NCBI GenBank assembly: GCA_030038995.1
Contig: JASHQS010000121.1
Coordinates: 1 to 55,993, forward strand
Direction of reading: 5' to 3'
Length of the DNA stretch: 55,993 bases
From: Xanthobacteraceae bacterium
GTDB taxonomy: Bacteria; Pseudomonadota; Alphaproteobacteria; Rhizobiales; Xanthobacteraceae
Below the pieces are notes generated by a model. That model made no database searches. It was not told where the DNA came from and saw only the letters and a program-made list of their open reading frames with translations. Numbering within the stretch: the first letter of the stretch is position 1; each line of letters starts with the position of its first letter. Below are positions 42,154-50,625 of this stretch, piece by piece. The position numbers were made by a program, and so were the translations under genes.

Positions 42154-42186
42154 TCAACTCAGGATCAACCCAGGATCAACCCAGGA
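42154..42186. repeat. Three-unit 11-bp tandem repeat spanning a stop codon
   Basis: TCAACTCAGGA, TCAACCCAGGA and TCAACCCAGGA lie in tandem. The stop codon of the minus-strand gene (42176-42178) is the first three bases of the third unit, so unit number could shift the C-terminus or the distance to the terminator. Confidence 0.8.
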
Positions 42187-42589
42187 ATCCGACGCGCTCT
42201 TGCTGGCGCGCTTCTTCGGCTGTGGCCGGCTGTGCCGGCAGTTGCAGCACGGTTGCCGCCTGCCCTTCGCACAGGAGCGTCAGCAGCACGATGCGTCCAT
42301 CGGGGAATTCGAGGGCGTCGTGATGCGCGGCCAGCTTGTCCTTGTTGACCTGACGGAAGATCGCGGTCTGGTGATTGATCGTCTTGGTCTTCCATCCCAG
42401 AAGGCCGGCCGGCAGGCAGGCGACGTCGCCGGCAAAGGCCAGCTCGGTCCCGGGCCTGACGCAGACGGCCAATCCAACATCGTCGGAGGCGGCGAACCCG
42501 CGTGTTCCCGTCCCGAAGTCGCGCGTGACGAGCTTGTCGCCGACTTTCGCCGGCCGCGACCGCACGCTTTGAAGGCTAAAGTCACACAT
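42176..42589 (-). CDS. Conserved hypothetical protein
   Basis: The 137-residue product from ATG 42589, with AAAGGAG eight bases upstream, begins MCDFSLQSVRSRPAKVGDKLVTRDFGTGTRGFAASDDVGLAVCVRPGTELAF and continues LPAGLLGWKTKTINHQTAIFRQVNKDKLAAHHDALEFPDGRIVLLTLLCEGQAATVLQLP. It looks like a small beta-rich cytosolic protein. The strong ribosome-binding site and perfect terminator suggest high, independent expression. Not recognised as a named family. Confidence 0.7.
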   Translation of the reverse strand: MCDFSLQSVRSRPAKVGDKLVTRDFGTGTRGFAASDDVGLAVCVRPGTELAFAGDVACLPAGLLGWKTKTINHQTAIFRQVNKDKLAAHHDALEFPDGRIVLLTLLCEGQAATVLQLPAQPATAEEARQQERVGFLG

Positions 42590-42835
42590 AGCCGACTCCT
42601 TTCCTCCCGGGCCATGGTCCCGGGGCTTTCTGCTACTCAAGCCCCACAACCCTCAGAACAACGATCTCGGCCAAGAATGGTGCCGCTCGCCGCCAACAAA
42701 AGGCGCTTCGGCGCACGCAGGTACGGCACGCTTACGCCGCGTCCGCGCGGCGGCACAATTCGTTCAACCCGAAGCCGTTGTGAATTTTTGCCGGGATTTG
42801 AGGCGGATGTGCGGCCCCGCAGCGCGGTGAGGCGG

Positions 42836-43231
42836 TCACTTGACCGTGATGCCGCCGACCATGCCGTACCAATCGTGATCGGCGCAGCGCAAATCGTATT
42901 TGCCCGGCTTGTGCGGCGTCAGGAATACGTCCTTCTTGTCGCCGGGATGCAACGTGACTTCGCTGCGATTGCCGTCGAGAACGCCGGGGTTCTCGATGCT
43001 GGCGGTGGCAAAAAATACCGGCGCCGTGAACTCGTGCGTCTCGGTGCCGCGATTTTCCAGATGCAGCCGATAGCGCACGCCGTGCCGAAAAGTCAGGTGC
43101 GCGGGCTCGAAGCGGTAATCGACCATGACGACGTCGAGTGTGACCGACTTCGGGGCCGATCGCGCCAGCGGCACGGCGAAGAGCAGTGCAAAGAGGCAGC
43201 CAATGCACCAAAGCGCGCGGGTCCGGCGCAT
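42836..43231 (-). CDS. Secreted cupredoxin (type I copper protein)
   Basis: The 131-residue product from ATG 43231 has a signal peptide (RALWCIGCLFALLFAVPLARS-APK) and a cupredoxin barrel. HLENRGTETHEFTAPVFFA supplies the first copper His and HKPGKYDLRCADHDWYGMVGGITVK supplies Cys, His and Met of the C-terminal ligand loop. Such periplasmic proteins carry electrons or bind copper. A frame extending to 43393 has no support. It lies downstream of the EmrAB genes with a 77-bp gap. Confidence 0.85.
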   Translation of the reverse strand: MRRTRALWCIGCLFALLFAVPLARSAPKSVTLDVVMVDYRFEPAHLTFRHGVRYRLHLENRGTETHEFTAPVFFATASIENPGVLDGNRSEVTLHPGDKKDVFLTPHKPGKYDLRCADHDWYGMVGGITVK

Positions 43232-43308
43232 GGTTTTCCTCCCTGTTTTGGCCGCTTCGAATTGAGAGGCCGGCGGCACCGATTTTATGGCGCAAAAACG
43301 CGCAGCGC

Positions 43309-44916
43309 TCAATGCATGGCCACCCGCGGGCCGGAGATGCGCCGGATCAGAATCAGCACGACTGGAACGAGCACTGCAGCAAAAATCCCCCATGTGTAGA
43401 ACACGTCGATATAGGCCATCAGCGACGCCTGGCCGCTGACCGTCTGGCCGATCAAGCCGTAAGCGTGGGACTGCGCGGTCGGCGGCGGCGCGCCTTGATG
43501 GATGAAGTACTCATTGAGCTGTTTCACCGTCGATTGGAACACCGGCGACGACGGCACCATGTTTTCCATCAGCCGCGCGTGATGAAACTGGCTGCGCTGC
43601 AACAGGAGCGTATTGGCCAGCGAAACGCCAAAGCCGCCGCCCAGATTGCGGGCGACGTTGATCAGCGCCGAGCCTTCGGCGGTCTTGTTTTGCGGCAATC
43701 CGTCATAGGCGATGGTGTTGATCGGAATGAACAGGAACGGCAGCCCGATCACCTGCAGGATGCGGACCGTGGCAAAAAACCAGAACGTGGCGTCCGGCGT
43801 CAGATTGGTCGAGTACCACATCGCCAGCGCCACCGTGCCAAGCCCGATCGCGATCCAGTATTTCGGCTGCATCAGGCCGGTCACCAGGCCGGCGATGGGC
43901 ATCACCAGCAGCATGGCCAGGCCGCCCGGCATGACGGCGAGACCGGACAGCTCCGCCGTATAGGGAAAGCCGGTCTGCAACAGCTGCGGCATGATCTGGT
44001 TGGAGCCGAACAGGATGGCGCCGACCGTCAACATGACCAGAAACGCCATGCTGAACTGGCGGCGGAACAGCAGGCGAATGTCGACGATCGGATCGCGTTC
44101 GGTCAGCTCCCAGAGCACGAAGAAGACGAACGCCGCGGTGGCGACCAGACTGAACGCGATGATCATGTTCGATTTGAACCAGTCGTCCTCCTGGCCGCGG
44201 TCGAGCACGAATTCCAGGCTGCCGAAGGTGAGCGCGATCAGCGCGAAGCCGATCCAGTCGACCCGCAGCCCCCCGGCCAAATATTCGCGCCGCTCGCGTT
44301 GCAGCGTTTCGGGTTCGACCAGCACCCAGTTCACCAGAATGAGCGAGACGATCCCGATCGGGATGTTGATGAAGAAAATCCAGTGCCAGGAGTAATTGTC
44401 GGTGATCCAGCCGCCGAGCGTCGGCCCGAACGTCGGCGCCACGATGACGGCGATGCCGTAGAGCGCAAAAGCCTGCGCCCGCCGCTGCGGCGGAAACGTG
44501 TCGGCGAGGATCGCCTGCTCGCTGGTCGGCATGCCGCCGCCGCCCAGGCCCTGCAGGATGCGGAAGAAGATCAGGGCGTTCAGACTAGGCGCCAGCCCGC
44601 ACAGCAGCGAGCTTGCCGTGAACAGCGCCACGCACAGCATATAGAAGCGCTTGCGGCCGATGACGTTGGACAGCCAGCCGCTGACCGGCAGCACCACCGC
44701 GTTGGCGATCAGATAGGTGGTCACCACCCAGGTGCTCTCGTCGATGCTGGCGCCGAGGCTGCCGGCGATATAGCGCAGCGACACGTTGGCGATCGAGGTG
44801 TCGAGCACGACCATGAAGGTGGCGATCGACACGATGACCGCGACCAGCCACGGATTGCGGTCGCCGGCGGCCGAGCGGCTCGGGCTCCAGCCGCCGTGCC
44901 GGGCCTCGTCGCTCAT
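43309..44916 (-). CDS. EmrB-type multidrug exporter, inner-membrane subunit
   Basis: The 535-residue DHA2 transporter has VSIATFMVVLDTSIANVSLRYIAGSLGASIDESTWVVTTYLIANAVVLPVSGWLSNVIGRKRFYM (TM1 motif D1 and motif A), FRILQGLGGGGMPTSEQAIL and VAPTFGPTLGGWITDNYSWHWIFFINIPIG (motif C), about 14 membrane segments in all. Its ATG overlaps the stop of the membrane-fusion gene (ATGA), so the pair is translated together and should form a tripartite EmrAB-TolC-like pump for hydrophobic compounds. Confidence 0.93.
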   Translation of the reverse strand: MSDEARHGGWSPSRSAAGDRNPWLVAVIVSIATFMVVLDTSIANVSLRYIAGSLGASIDESTWVVTTYLIANAVVLPVSGWLSNVIGRKRFYMLCVALFTASSLLCGLAPSLNALIFFRILQGLGGGGMPTSEQAILADTFPPQRRAQAFALYGIAVIVAPTFGPTLGGWITDNYSWHWIFFINIPIGIVSLILVNWVLVEPETLQRERREYLAGGLRVDWIGFALIALTFGSLEFVLDRGQEDDWFKSNMIIAFSLVATAAFVFFVLWELTERDPIVDIRLLFRRQFSMAFLVMLTVGAILFGSNQIMPQLLQTGFPYTAELSGLAVMPGGLAMLLVMPIAGLVTGLMQPKYWIAIGLGTVALAMWYSTNLTPDATFWFFATVRILQVIGLPFLFIPINTIAYDGLPQNKTAEGSALINVARNLGGGFGVSLANTLLLQRSQFHHARLMENMVPSSPVFQSTVKQLNEYFIHQGAPPPTAQSHAYGLIGQTVSGQASLMAYIDVFYTWGIFAAVLVPVVLILIRRISGPRVAMH

Positions 44917-46031
44917 CGCACCTTCACGGTCGGCACGACCGACATGCCGGGTCCGAGCAGCACGTCGGGCGGCTTGTCGAACACGATCTTGACCGGCACC
45001 CGCTGCACGATCTTGACGTAATTGCCGGTCGCGTTCTCGGCCGGCAGCAGGCTGAACGCGGTGCCGCTGCCGGCCTGCACGCTGTCGACGCGGCCCTTGA
45101 AGGTGCGCTTCGGGAAGGCGTCGACCGCGATGTCGACCGGCTGGCCGGGCCGTAGCCAGGCGAGCTGCGTCTCCTTGAAATTCGCCGTCACCCAGACGGC
45201 GCGCGGCACGAACATCATCAGCGCCTGGCCGGCGACCGCATACTCGCCCTTGGCGGCGGTGAGCTTGGTGACGAAGCCGTCGACCGGCGCGGTGATCACA
45301 GTGCGGCCGAGATTGGTCTGCGCCTGTTCGAGGCCGGCGCGCTGTTGCTCCAATTGCGCCTGCGCCTGCAGCGCCTGGCTCTGCAGCACCGGCAGTTGCT
45401 TTGCGGTGGCGACCGCGTTGGCCTCGGCGGCGGCGTAGGTCGCCTGCGCCTGCAGGTAGTTGGAATGGTATTGCTGGGCCTGCTCGACGGTGACCGAGCC
45501 GGCTTTGACGAGGCGCTCGTAGCGCTCGTTTTCCTGCTGCGCGAAAGTGAGCGCCGCTTGCGCCTGCGTCACCTGCTTGTTGGCCTGATCGATGCGCGCC
45601 TGCTGCGCGGCGATTTGCGCCTTGAGATTGGCGACGTTGGCCTGCGCCTGATCGACCTCTGCCTTGCCCTGGTCGGCCGCCGCCTGATAGTCGCTGCGGT
45701 CGAGCCGCACCAGCACGGTGCCGGCCTTGACGAGCTGGTTATCGGTCACCGGCACGTCGACGACCTGGGCGTTGAGCTGCGCGCTGATGATGACAGTGCG
45801 GGCGTCGATGAAGGCGTCGTCGGTCGATTCGTAATGGCTGGCGCTGATCCACCAGACGATGACGCCGACGCCGATGGCGATGGCAATCGCCGCGATCGCC
45901 AGCACCAGCGCCCGGTGCGCGCGCAGGCGCTCGAGCCACGCTGGTTCCCGCGGCTGCTCGGCCGGGCTCGGCCGCGCCGGGCGGCCCGGCACGGTCTCCT
46001 GGCGGCGTTCGTCGTCGACGCGCTGGTCCAT
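44913..46031 (-). CDS. EmrA/HlyD-type membrane fusion protein
   Basis: The 372-residue product from ATG 46031 has a short cytoplasmic segment, one membrane anchor (ALVLAIAAIAIAIGVGVIVWW), a beta-barrel/lipoyl part (YESTDDAFIDARTVIISAQLNAQVVDVPVTDNQLVKAGTVLVRLD) and a long Gln/Ala-rich coiled coil (about 115-250). The lipoyl half then returns (VITAPVDGFVTKL...GEYAVAGQALMMFVP). This is the periplasmic adaptor of an EmrB-type exporter. A TTG at 46043 would add four residues. The coupled EmrB gene follows. Confidence 0.92.
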   Translation of the reverse strand: MDQRVDDERRQETVPGRPARPSPAEQPREPAWLERLRAHRALVLAIAAIAIAIGVGVIVWWISASHYESTDDAFIDARTVIISAQLNAQVVDVPVTDNQLVKAGTVLVRLDRSDYQAAADQGKAEVDQAQANVANLKAQIAAQQARIDQANKQVTQAQAALTFAQQENERYERLVKAGSVTVEQAQQYHSNYLQAQATYAAAEANAVATAKQLPVLQSQALQAQAQLEQQRAGLEQAQTNLGRTVITAPVDGFVTKLTAAKGEYAVAGQALMMFVPRAVWVTANFKETQLAWLRPGQPVDIAVDAFPKRTFKGRVDSVQAGSGTAFSLLPAENATGNYVKIVQRVPVKIVFDKPPDVLLGPGMSVVPTVKVR

Positions 46032-46473
46032 GCTGTTGGTCAAACGTCCGCGGCGCGGGTCCGTTTCCGCACCGGGCGGAAGCTAAAGCGCGCAGGCAAT
46101 AAATGTCCCGTCGTGGTGTAGCGATTAACGTCGCAAGAGGCTAGCCCAGGCGTGACGCATAAACTGGACGTCCGCTGGGCGCCGGAGAGCCGACCTGGGA
46201 ACCGACATTGCGTTTAAGCCGGCAGGTGCCAAGGGCAGACATTACGGCCACGCTGGAATTCCCTACGCCTTTCGCATCCGTCGCGCGAGGCGGCGGACGA
46301 ACCGGCGCATGGCCGCAATAGCCGCACCGATTTTCATCTCCCCTTGAATGAGCCGCTCGGCAGTCCGAGCTGGCGCATGGCGTGTACGGCCCATCGCCGT
46401 TAGGCTATGACGAGATCACCGTGAAGGCGCCGATGCCCTTCACCAGGACTGGCGGCAGTCGGGACAGCGCAAC
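46032..46473. other. 442-bp intergenic region with no recognised feature
   Basis: Between the divergent EmrA-type and EI24-type genes. It should hold promoters for both, but I find no convincing hexamers, repeat copy or small gene; weakly open frames here lack ribosome-binding sites and protein-like composition. Confidence 0.5.
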
Positions 46474-47214
46474 ATGTTCGACGACGCAATCAGCGCTATC
46501 GAGCAAATGTTTTCACCGCCGCTGCGCGCGGTGTTGTGGAAATCGATCGGACTGGCGGTTGCGCTCGTTATCGCGGTTGCACTCGCACTTGAGCGCGCCA
46601 TCGTCTGGCTGGTCGGAGCCGGCGGCGCCTCGGCCGAGACGGCGCTCGGGCCGCACGCGCATCTGCCGGTCGATGTCATCGCCTGGCTGCTCTCGATAGC
46701 AGCCGGGTTCGGCATTGTGATCGGCAGCGTGATGCTGATGCCGGCAGTGACTGCGTTCGTCGCCAGCTTTTTTGCCGATCAAATCGCCGAAGAGGTCGAG
46801 CACACGTATTATCCCGGCGACCCGCCGGGGACGGCGCTGACGTTATCGCAAGCCATTCTCGAGGGCGGCAAGACCGCGCTACTCGCCATTGCGGTCTACG
46901 TTTGTGCCCTGCCGTTGTCGCTGATCGCCGGGGTCGGCGTTGTTCTGTTTTTTCTTGCGACCGCCTGGCTGCTCGGCCGCGAGTATTTCGAGCTTGCGGC
47001 AATGCGCTTCCGCCCGGTTGCGGAAGCGAAGGCGCTCCGCCGACATTATGCCGCAAGGGTCTTTATCGGCGGCATGGTCATCGCGCTGTTCGTGTCGATT
47101 CCGCTTGTCAATTTGGCGACGCCGTTATTTGCCACCGCCTTCATGGTGCACATGCACAAGCGCTTGAGCCGACGGGCGGGGCCCAATGTCAGCCCAGGTC
47201 GGCTGTACTCCTGA
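46474..47214 (+). CDS. EI24-domain membrane protein (CysZ-like)
   Basis: The 246-residue protein has about four to five long hydrophobic segments (SIGLAVALVIAVALALERAIVWLV; VIAWLLSIAAGFGIVIGSVMLMPAVTAFVASFFADQIAEEVE; ALLAIAVYVCALPLSLIAGVGVVLFFLATAWLLGREYFELAAM; VFIGGMVIALFVSIPLVNLATPLFATAFMVHMHKRL). The R-x-x-REYFELAAMRF pattern is characteristic of the EI24/CysZ family, whose best-known member takes up sulfate. A link to the sulfate-assimilation operon 40 kb away is not implied by position. Confidence 0.85.
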   Translation: MFDDAISAIEQMFSPPLRAVLWKSIGLAVALVIAVALALERAIVWLVGAGGASAETALGPHAHLPVDVIAWLLSIAAGFGIVIGSVMLMPAVTAFVASFFADQIAEEVEHTYYPGDPPGTALTLSQAILEGGKTALLAIAVYVCALPLSLIAGVGVVLFFLATAWLLGREYFELAAMRFRPVAEAKALRRHYAARVFIGGMVIALFVSIPLVNLATPLFATAFMVHMHKRLSRRAGPNVSPGRLYS

Positions 47215-47467
47215 GTGAGAGACATTCGAGTTTTTTCTCTTATCGCTCTGGAGCGTGCCTCGATCGCCGCGGCTTTTGCCATGAGGTCGTGGCCCGCGAC
47301 TTCGCGACCTTCGGCGGTGGCGCACCTTATTTCGGGTATCCTGGCGCAGCGGAAGCATTCGTCGGCTTCGCGCCCCAGGCGCTCCGCCCGGCGCCGCTCG
47401 CCGAAACTGCCAAGAACTTGCAGAATCTTGCAAAATCTTGGCGGGCGAGCCGAGCGGCGATATCGTC

Positions 47468-48490
47468 TCAAGGAACGAGGAGCACTTTGCCGATGTTGCG
47501 GCGATCCTGGACGAAGTGATGCGCCTTCGCAGCGTCATCGAATTTGAAGCTCGCGGCCACCTTCGGCTTGATGATCCCCTGTGCCGCAAGCTCCAGTAAC
47601 GCGTCGCCCCATTCGCGCAAGCGATCGATCTCGCGCCACATGTGGCCGAGATTGACGCCGAACACGCCTTTGTTGGCGTTCATCAGACGCAGCGGATTGA
47701 ACTGAAGCCACGGCGTTTTGGCGAGCATCGAAAGCATGGACGAAAGATTTCGCTGCTTGCCACTGGCGAGTGAAGAAACCCCGAACATGCCCAGCCGGCC
47801 GGTCGGCGCCAGCACGCGGTATCCCTTCTTCCATGACTCGCCGCCGACCGCGTCGAGGATCAGCTCGACACCGCGGCCGCCGGTGATTTCGCGAGTCCGC
47901 GTCTCGAAATCCTCGGTACGATAGTCGATGAGATGATCGACGCCCATCGCCCGCATTTCGCCGTGCTTGGCGGCCGACGCAGTGCCGATCACCCGCGCGC
48001 CGATGTGCTTGGCGATCTGCGTCGCGGCAATGCCGACGCCGCCGCCCACCGAATGGATGAGGACGGTCTCGTTTGCTTTGAGCGCGCCCATGACCACGAC
48101 AAGCTGCCAGGCGGTAAAGTAATTGACCGGAATAGCGGCACCTTCGAGCGCCGATAGCCCGGCGGGCCGCGGGAAGACTTGCTTCAGCGGCACGCAAACC
48201 ACGTCGGCATATCCGCCAAAGCGGGTCATGGCGATCACGTCTCGGCCGATCCAGCTCTGGTCGACGCCAGGACCTGCGGCGTCGATCCGGCCGCCGACTT
48301 CATAGCCGGGCACGACCGGAAGGGGCGGCAAATCCGGATATATGCCCATGCGCCCCATGATGTCGGCGAAATTGATCCCGCTCGCCTCGACACGGATGCG
48401 GACCTCGCCGGCGCCGGGCGCCGGATCGGGAGCTTCTCTGACTTGCAGCACTTCCGGCCGGCCGGCGCGTGTAATCCAAATTTGTCGCAC
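47468..48490 (-). CDS. Zinc-independent MDR quinone oxidoreductase
   Basis: The 340-residue product from GTG 48490 (GGGGGAG eight bases upstream) is a medium-chain dehydrogenase/reductase. VRQIWITRAGRPEVLQVREAPDPAPGAGEVRIRVEASGINFADIMGRMGIYP is the N-terminal GroES-like part, and VLIHSVGGGVGIAATQIAKHIGARVIGTASAAKHGEMRAMG is the NADPH site. It then has LDAVGGESWKKGYRVLAPTGRLGMFG and ends FVQDRRNIGKVLLV. No zinc ligands are visible. The closest overall pattern is the VAT-1-like quinone reductase group. Substrate unknown. Confidence 0.9.
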   Translation of the reverse strand: MRQIWITRAGRPEVLQVREAPDPAPGAGEVRIRVEASGINFADIMGRMGIYPDLPPLPVVPGYEVGGRIDAAGPGVDQSWIGRDVIAMTRFGGYADVVCVPLKQVFPRPAGLSALEGAAIPVNYFTAWQLVVVMGALKANETVLIHSVGGGVGIAATQIAKHIGARVIGTASAAKHGEMRAMGVDHLIDYRTEDFETRTREITGGRGVELILDAVGGESWKKGYRVLAPTGRLGMFGVSSLASGKQRNLSSMLSMLAKTPWLQFNPLRLMNANKGVFGVNLGHMWREIDRLREWGDALLELAAQGIIKPKVAASFKFDDAAKAHHFVQDRRNIGKVLLVP

Positions 48491-48668
48491 GGCGATGACT
48501 CCCCCGCGCCTCGGCGTCCTCAATCAATGGGGTGCACTTGATTTACAACCTTATTTGCAAAGCAGCAATTCTCGAATCCGCAACCTAGCCCGGATTGCGC
48601 GCCAGCGAAATCCGGGTTACGGGTTCGGGCGCCGCTCGCCGGAACTTCCGAGGCCCCGGCTCACGCGG

Positions 48669-48844
48669 ATAGGCGCTAAATAGGCCTCTGTTTCCCGGAT
48701 GCGGTGCAGCGCGAAGCGGTGCACCGCTGATCCGGGACCGTCCCAGACTCCGCAACTTGTTACGATCCCGGGTCTGCAGCGCACCACTTCGCTGCGCTTC
48801 GTGCTGCGCTGCGCCCGGGAAACGCAGCTATGTTAGCGCCTATG
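48669..48844. mobile_element. MITE-like element, copy 2 (176 bp), with 11-bp flanking direct repeat
   Basis: Inverted ends ATAGGCGCTAA (48669-48679) and TTAGCGCCTAT (48833-48843) enclose the same GTTTCCCGG...CCGGGAAAC interior as the copy at 33384..33560. GGCTCACGCGG stands immediately before (48658-48668) and immediately after (48845-48855), as expected of a target-site duplication. No coding capacity. The region just upstream (48588-48622) holds a short GCCCGGATT...AATCCGGG hairpin of another common repeat type. Confidence 0.85.
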
Positions 48845-48968
48845 GGCTCACGCGGTGCTCGATTTAAGTTCATGCTGGCGGCGATCGCGCAAAAGCGTCC
48901 AAGGTTCGTAAAGCTGCCCGACCGCCGCCAGCGGCCGATGTTCGTCCTGCGTAACCGTTATCCGGCCG

Positions 48969-49193
48969 TCAATGCAGGTCCTTCCATCCGTCGATCTCCG
49001 GCGGCGTGTACGTCGGCGCCGGATCTGCGGCCAACGGCGCCACGTAATTGTAGTAGGCCCGCGGCTGGACTTGTTGGTGCTGCCTTGCATAGACGCGGTG
49101 GGCGCCCTGGGCAAATGCTGGCGCAGAGCCGACAGCCATAGCGGCAAATGCCAACGCGGCGGCGGCGACTGCGGGTTTTCTGAACAGCTTCAT
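48969..49193 (-). CDS. Small secreted hypothetical protein
   Basis: The 74-residue product from ATG 49193 has AAAGGAG seven to eight bases upstream and a clear signal peptide (MKLFRKPAVAAAALAFAAM...APAFA-QG). The mature part is about 47 residues, Gln/Tyr/Pro-rich (HRVYARQHQQVQPRAYYNYVAPLAADPAPTYTPPEIDGWKDLH). Not recognised; a periplasmic or exported small protein. Confidence 0.65.
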   Translation of the reverse strand: MKLFRKPAVAAAALAFAAMAVGSAPAFAQGAHRVYARQHQQVQPRAYYNYVAPLAADPAPTYTPPEIDGWKDLH

Positions 49194-49366
49194 GTCACAT
49201 CTCCTTTTGGCGACTGGGTCCCGACTTTCGGCGACCCGCGCGGGCCGCAATCGGCTGCGGCGCCGCTGCCGGAAGATGTGCAAGCTGCTGCAGTTCGACT
49301 ATGGAGCGGTTGAGAAACAGCCTGTTGCGCCACAGTGAACAATGAGTGGTGGCGCACGCCGCGGCG

Positions 49367-50344
49367 TCAGGAAGCGGCGCGGAGCGCCGGCGCGGTACGC
49401 GCCTTGCTCTTGTCTTCCACGCTCTTGTCTTCCACGCCGTCGCCCTTGATCCGCGGCGAACGGGCGCAACGCGTTGCCAGAAAGTCGATGAACGTCCTGG
49501 TTTTTACCGAGAGATACCTGCTGTGCGGATAGACGGCGTGCACCGGCGTCTCTGCCGTCGCGTATTCGGGCAACAGCCGGATCAGGCGGCCGGCCTGCAG
49601 GTCCTCGTCGACGATGAAGTCGGGCGCGAACGTCACGCCGGCGTCCTTGATTGCAAGCGCGCGAAGCGTGTCGCCATTGTTGGCCATGAAGCGCCCGGTC
49701 ACCTGCACGACGTATTTCTTGCCGTCGCGATCGACGAAGCTCCATGCACTCTGATGCGTGGCGTAAGTATAGATGAGGCAATTGTGCTGCGTAAGATCGC
49801 CGGGCTGTCGGGGCACTCCGTTCGCCTCGAGGTAGGTCGGCGACGCGCATACCGTCATCGCGATTGAACCCAGCTTCCGCGACATCAGGCTCGAATCGGC
49901 GAGGCGACCGACACGGATGGCGACGTCGAAGCGCTCCTCGAGCAGATCGACGTAATGATCATTGAGATTCAAATCGATCGAGACTTCGGGATACGCGGCG
50001 AGGTAGTCGGCGACCGCCGGACCGAGGTAACGGACGCTGAACGATACCGGCGCGGTCACGCGCAGCAGGCCACGTGGCGCAGTTTGCAGGTCGCCGGCGG
50101 CGCGTTCGGCGTCCTCCAATTCGGACAAAATACGTAGGCAGCGCTCGTAATAATTCTGTCCAACTTCGGTGGCGCTGACGCGGCGCGTGGTGCGGTTAAG
50201 CAGCCGCACCCCCAGCCGCTCTTCCAGCGTCTGCACGTGCTTGCTGACCATGGCGGGCGACATGCCGAAGTGACGCGCCGCCGCGGCAAAGCTGGCGGTG
50301 TCGAGCACCTTGGCGAAAACAGCCATTCCGGTGAAACGGTCCAA
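49367..50344 (-). CDS. LysR-family transcriptional regulator
   Basis: The 325-residue protein starts at TTG 50344 (GAGG six bases upstream) with MDRFTGMAVFAKVLDTASFAAAARHFGMSPAMVSKHVQTLEERLGVRLLNRTTRRVSATEVG, the HTH of the subgroup that often controls divergently encoded transporters. The effector domain follows (LLRVTAPVSFSVRYLGPAVADYLAAYPEVSIDLNL...). Near the C-terminus VEDKSVEDKS is a 15-bp tandem duplication (GTCTTCCACGCTCTT on plus). It is divergent from the MFS gene at 50626, across about 280 bp. Confidence 0.92.
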   Translation of the reverse strand: MDRFTGMAVFAKVLDTASFAAAARHFGMSPAMVSKHVQTLEERLGVRLLNRTTRRVSATEVGQNYYERCLRILSELEDAERAAGDLQTAPRGLLRVTAPVSFSVRYLGPAVADYLAAYPEVSIDLNLNDHYVDLLEERFDVAIRVGRLADSSLMSRKLGSIAMTVCASPTYLEANGVPRQPGDLTQHNCLIYTYATHQSAWSFVDRDGKKYVVQVTGRFMANNGDTLRALAIKDAGVTFAPDFIVDEDLQAGRLIRLLPEYATAETPVHAVYPHSRYLSVKTRTFIDFLATRCARSPRIKGDGVEDKSVEDKSKARTAPALRAAS

Positions 50345-50625
50345 GCGCTACCTCGCACGCTGATACTGGGCGCAATCAGTCCTCCCCGATCGGCGGCGCT
50401 TCGAGCCGGCGCAGTTGTCAGCGCAGCTATGAACGGCGGCCGATGAAGCCAGGCACGCCCGCATCATGGCAGCGTTGCGCCACTCGCATGAAATGGCGGC
50501 CCGGTCTATCGCGCCGGTCGCGCTTTATTCGCGGCCGCGGCTTAATTTTCTGGATTTTTTCTGGCCGGGCGAGTCCGCCGGCTGCTATACGGATTTTCCG
50601 TGCCGGCTTCCGGCCGCGCGCGGTT

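Noticed and set aside
43186-45021. Plus-strand open frame of about 611 codons opposite EmrB
   Set aside because: Antisense shadow of a 14-helix transporter; highly charged, low-complexity product.
47215-47467. Possible small gene between the EI24 and quinone oxidoreductase genes
   Set aside because: Short open frames are present, but none has a ribosome-binding site or protein-like composition; left as intergenic.
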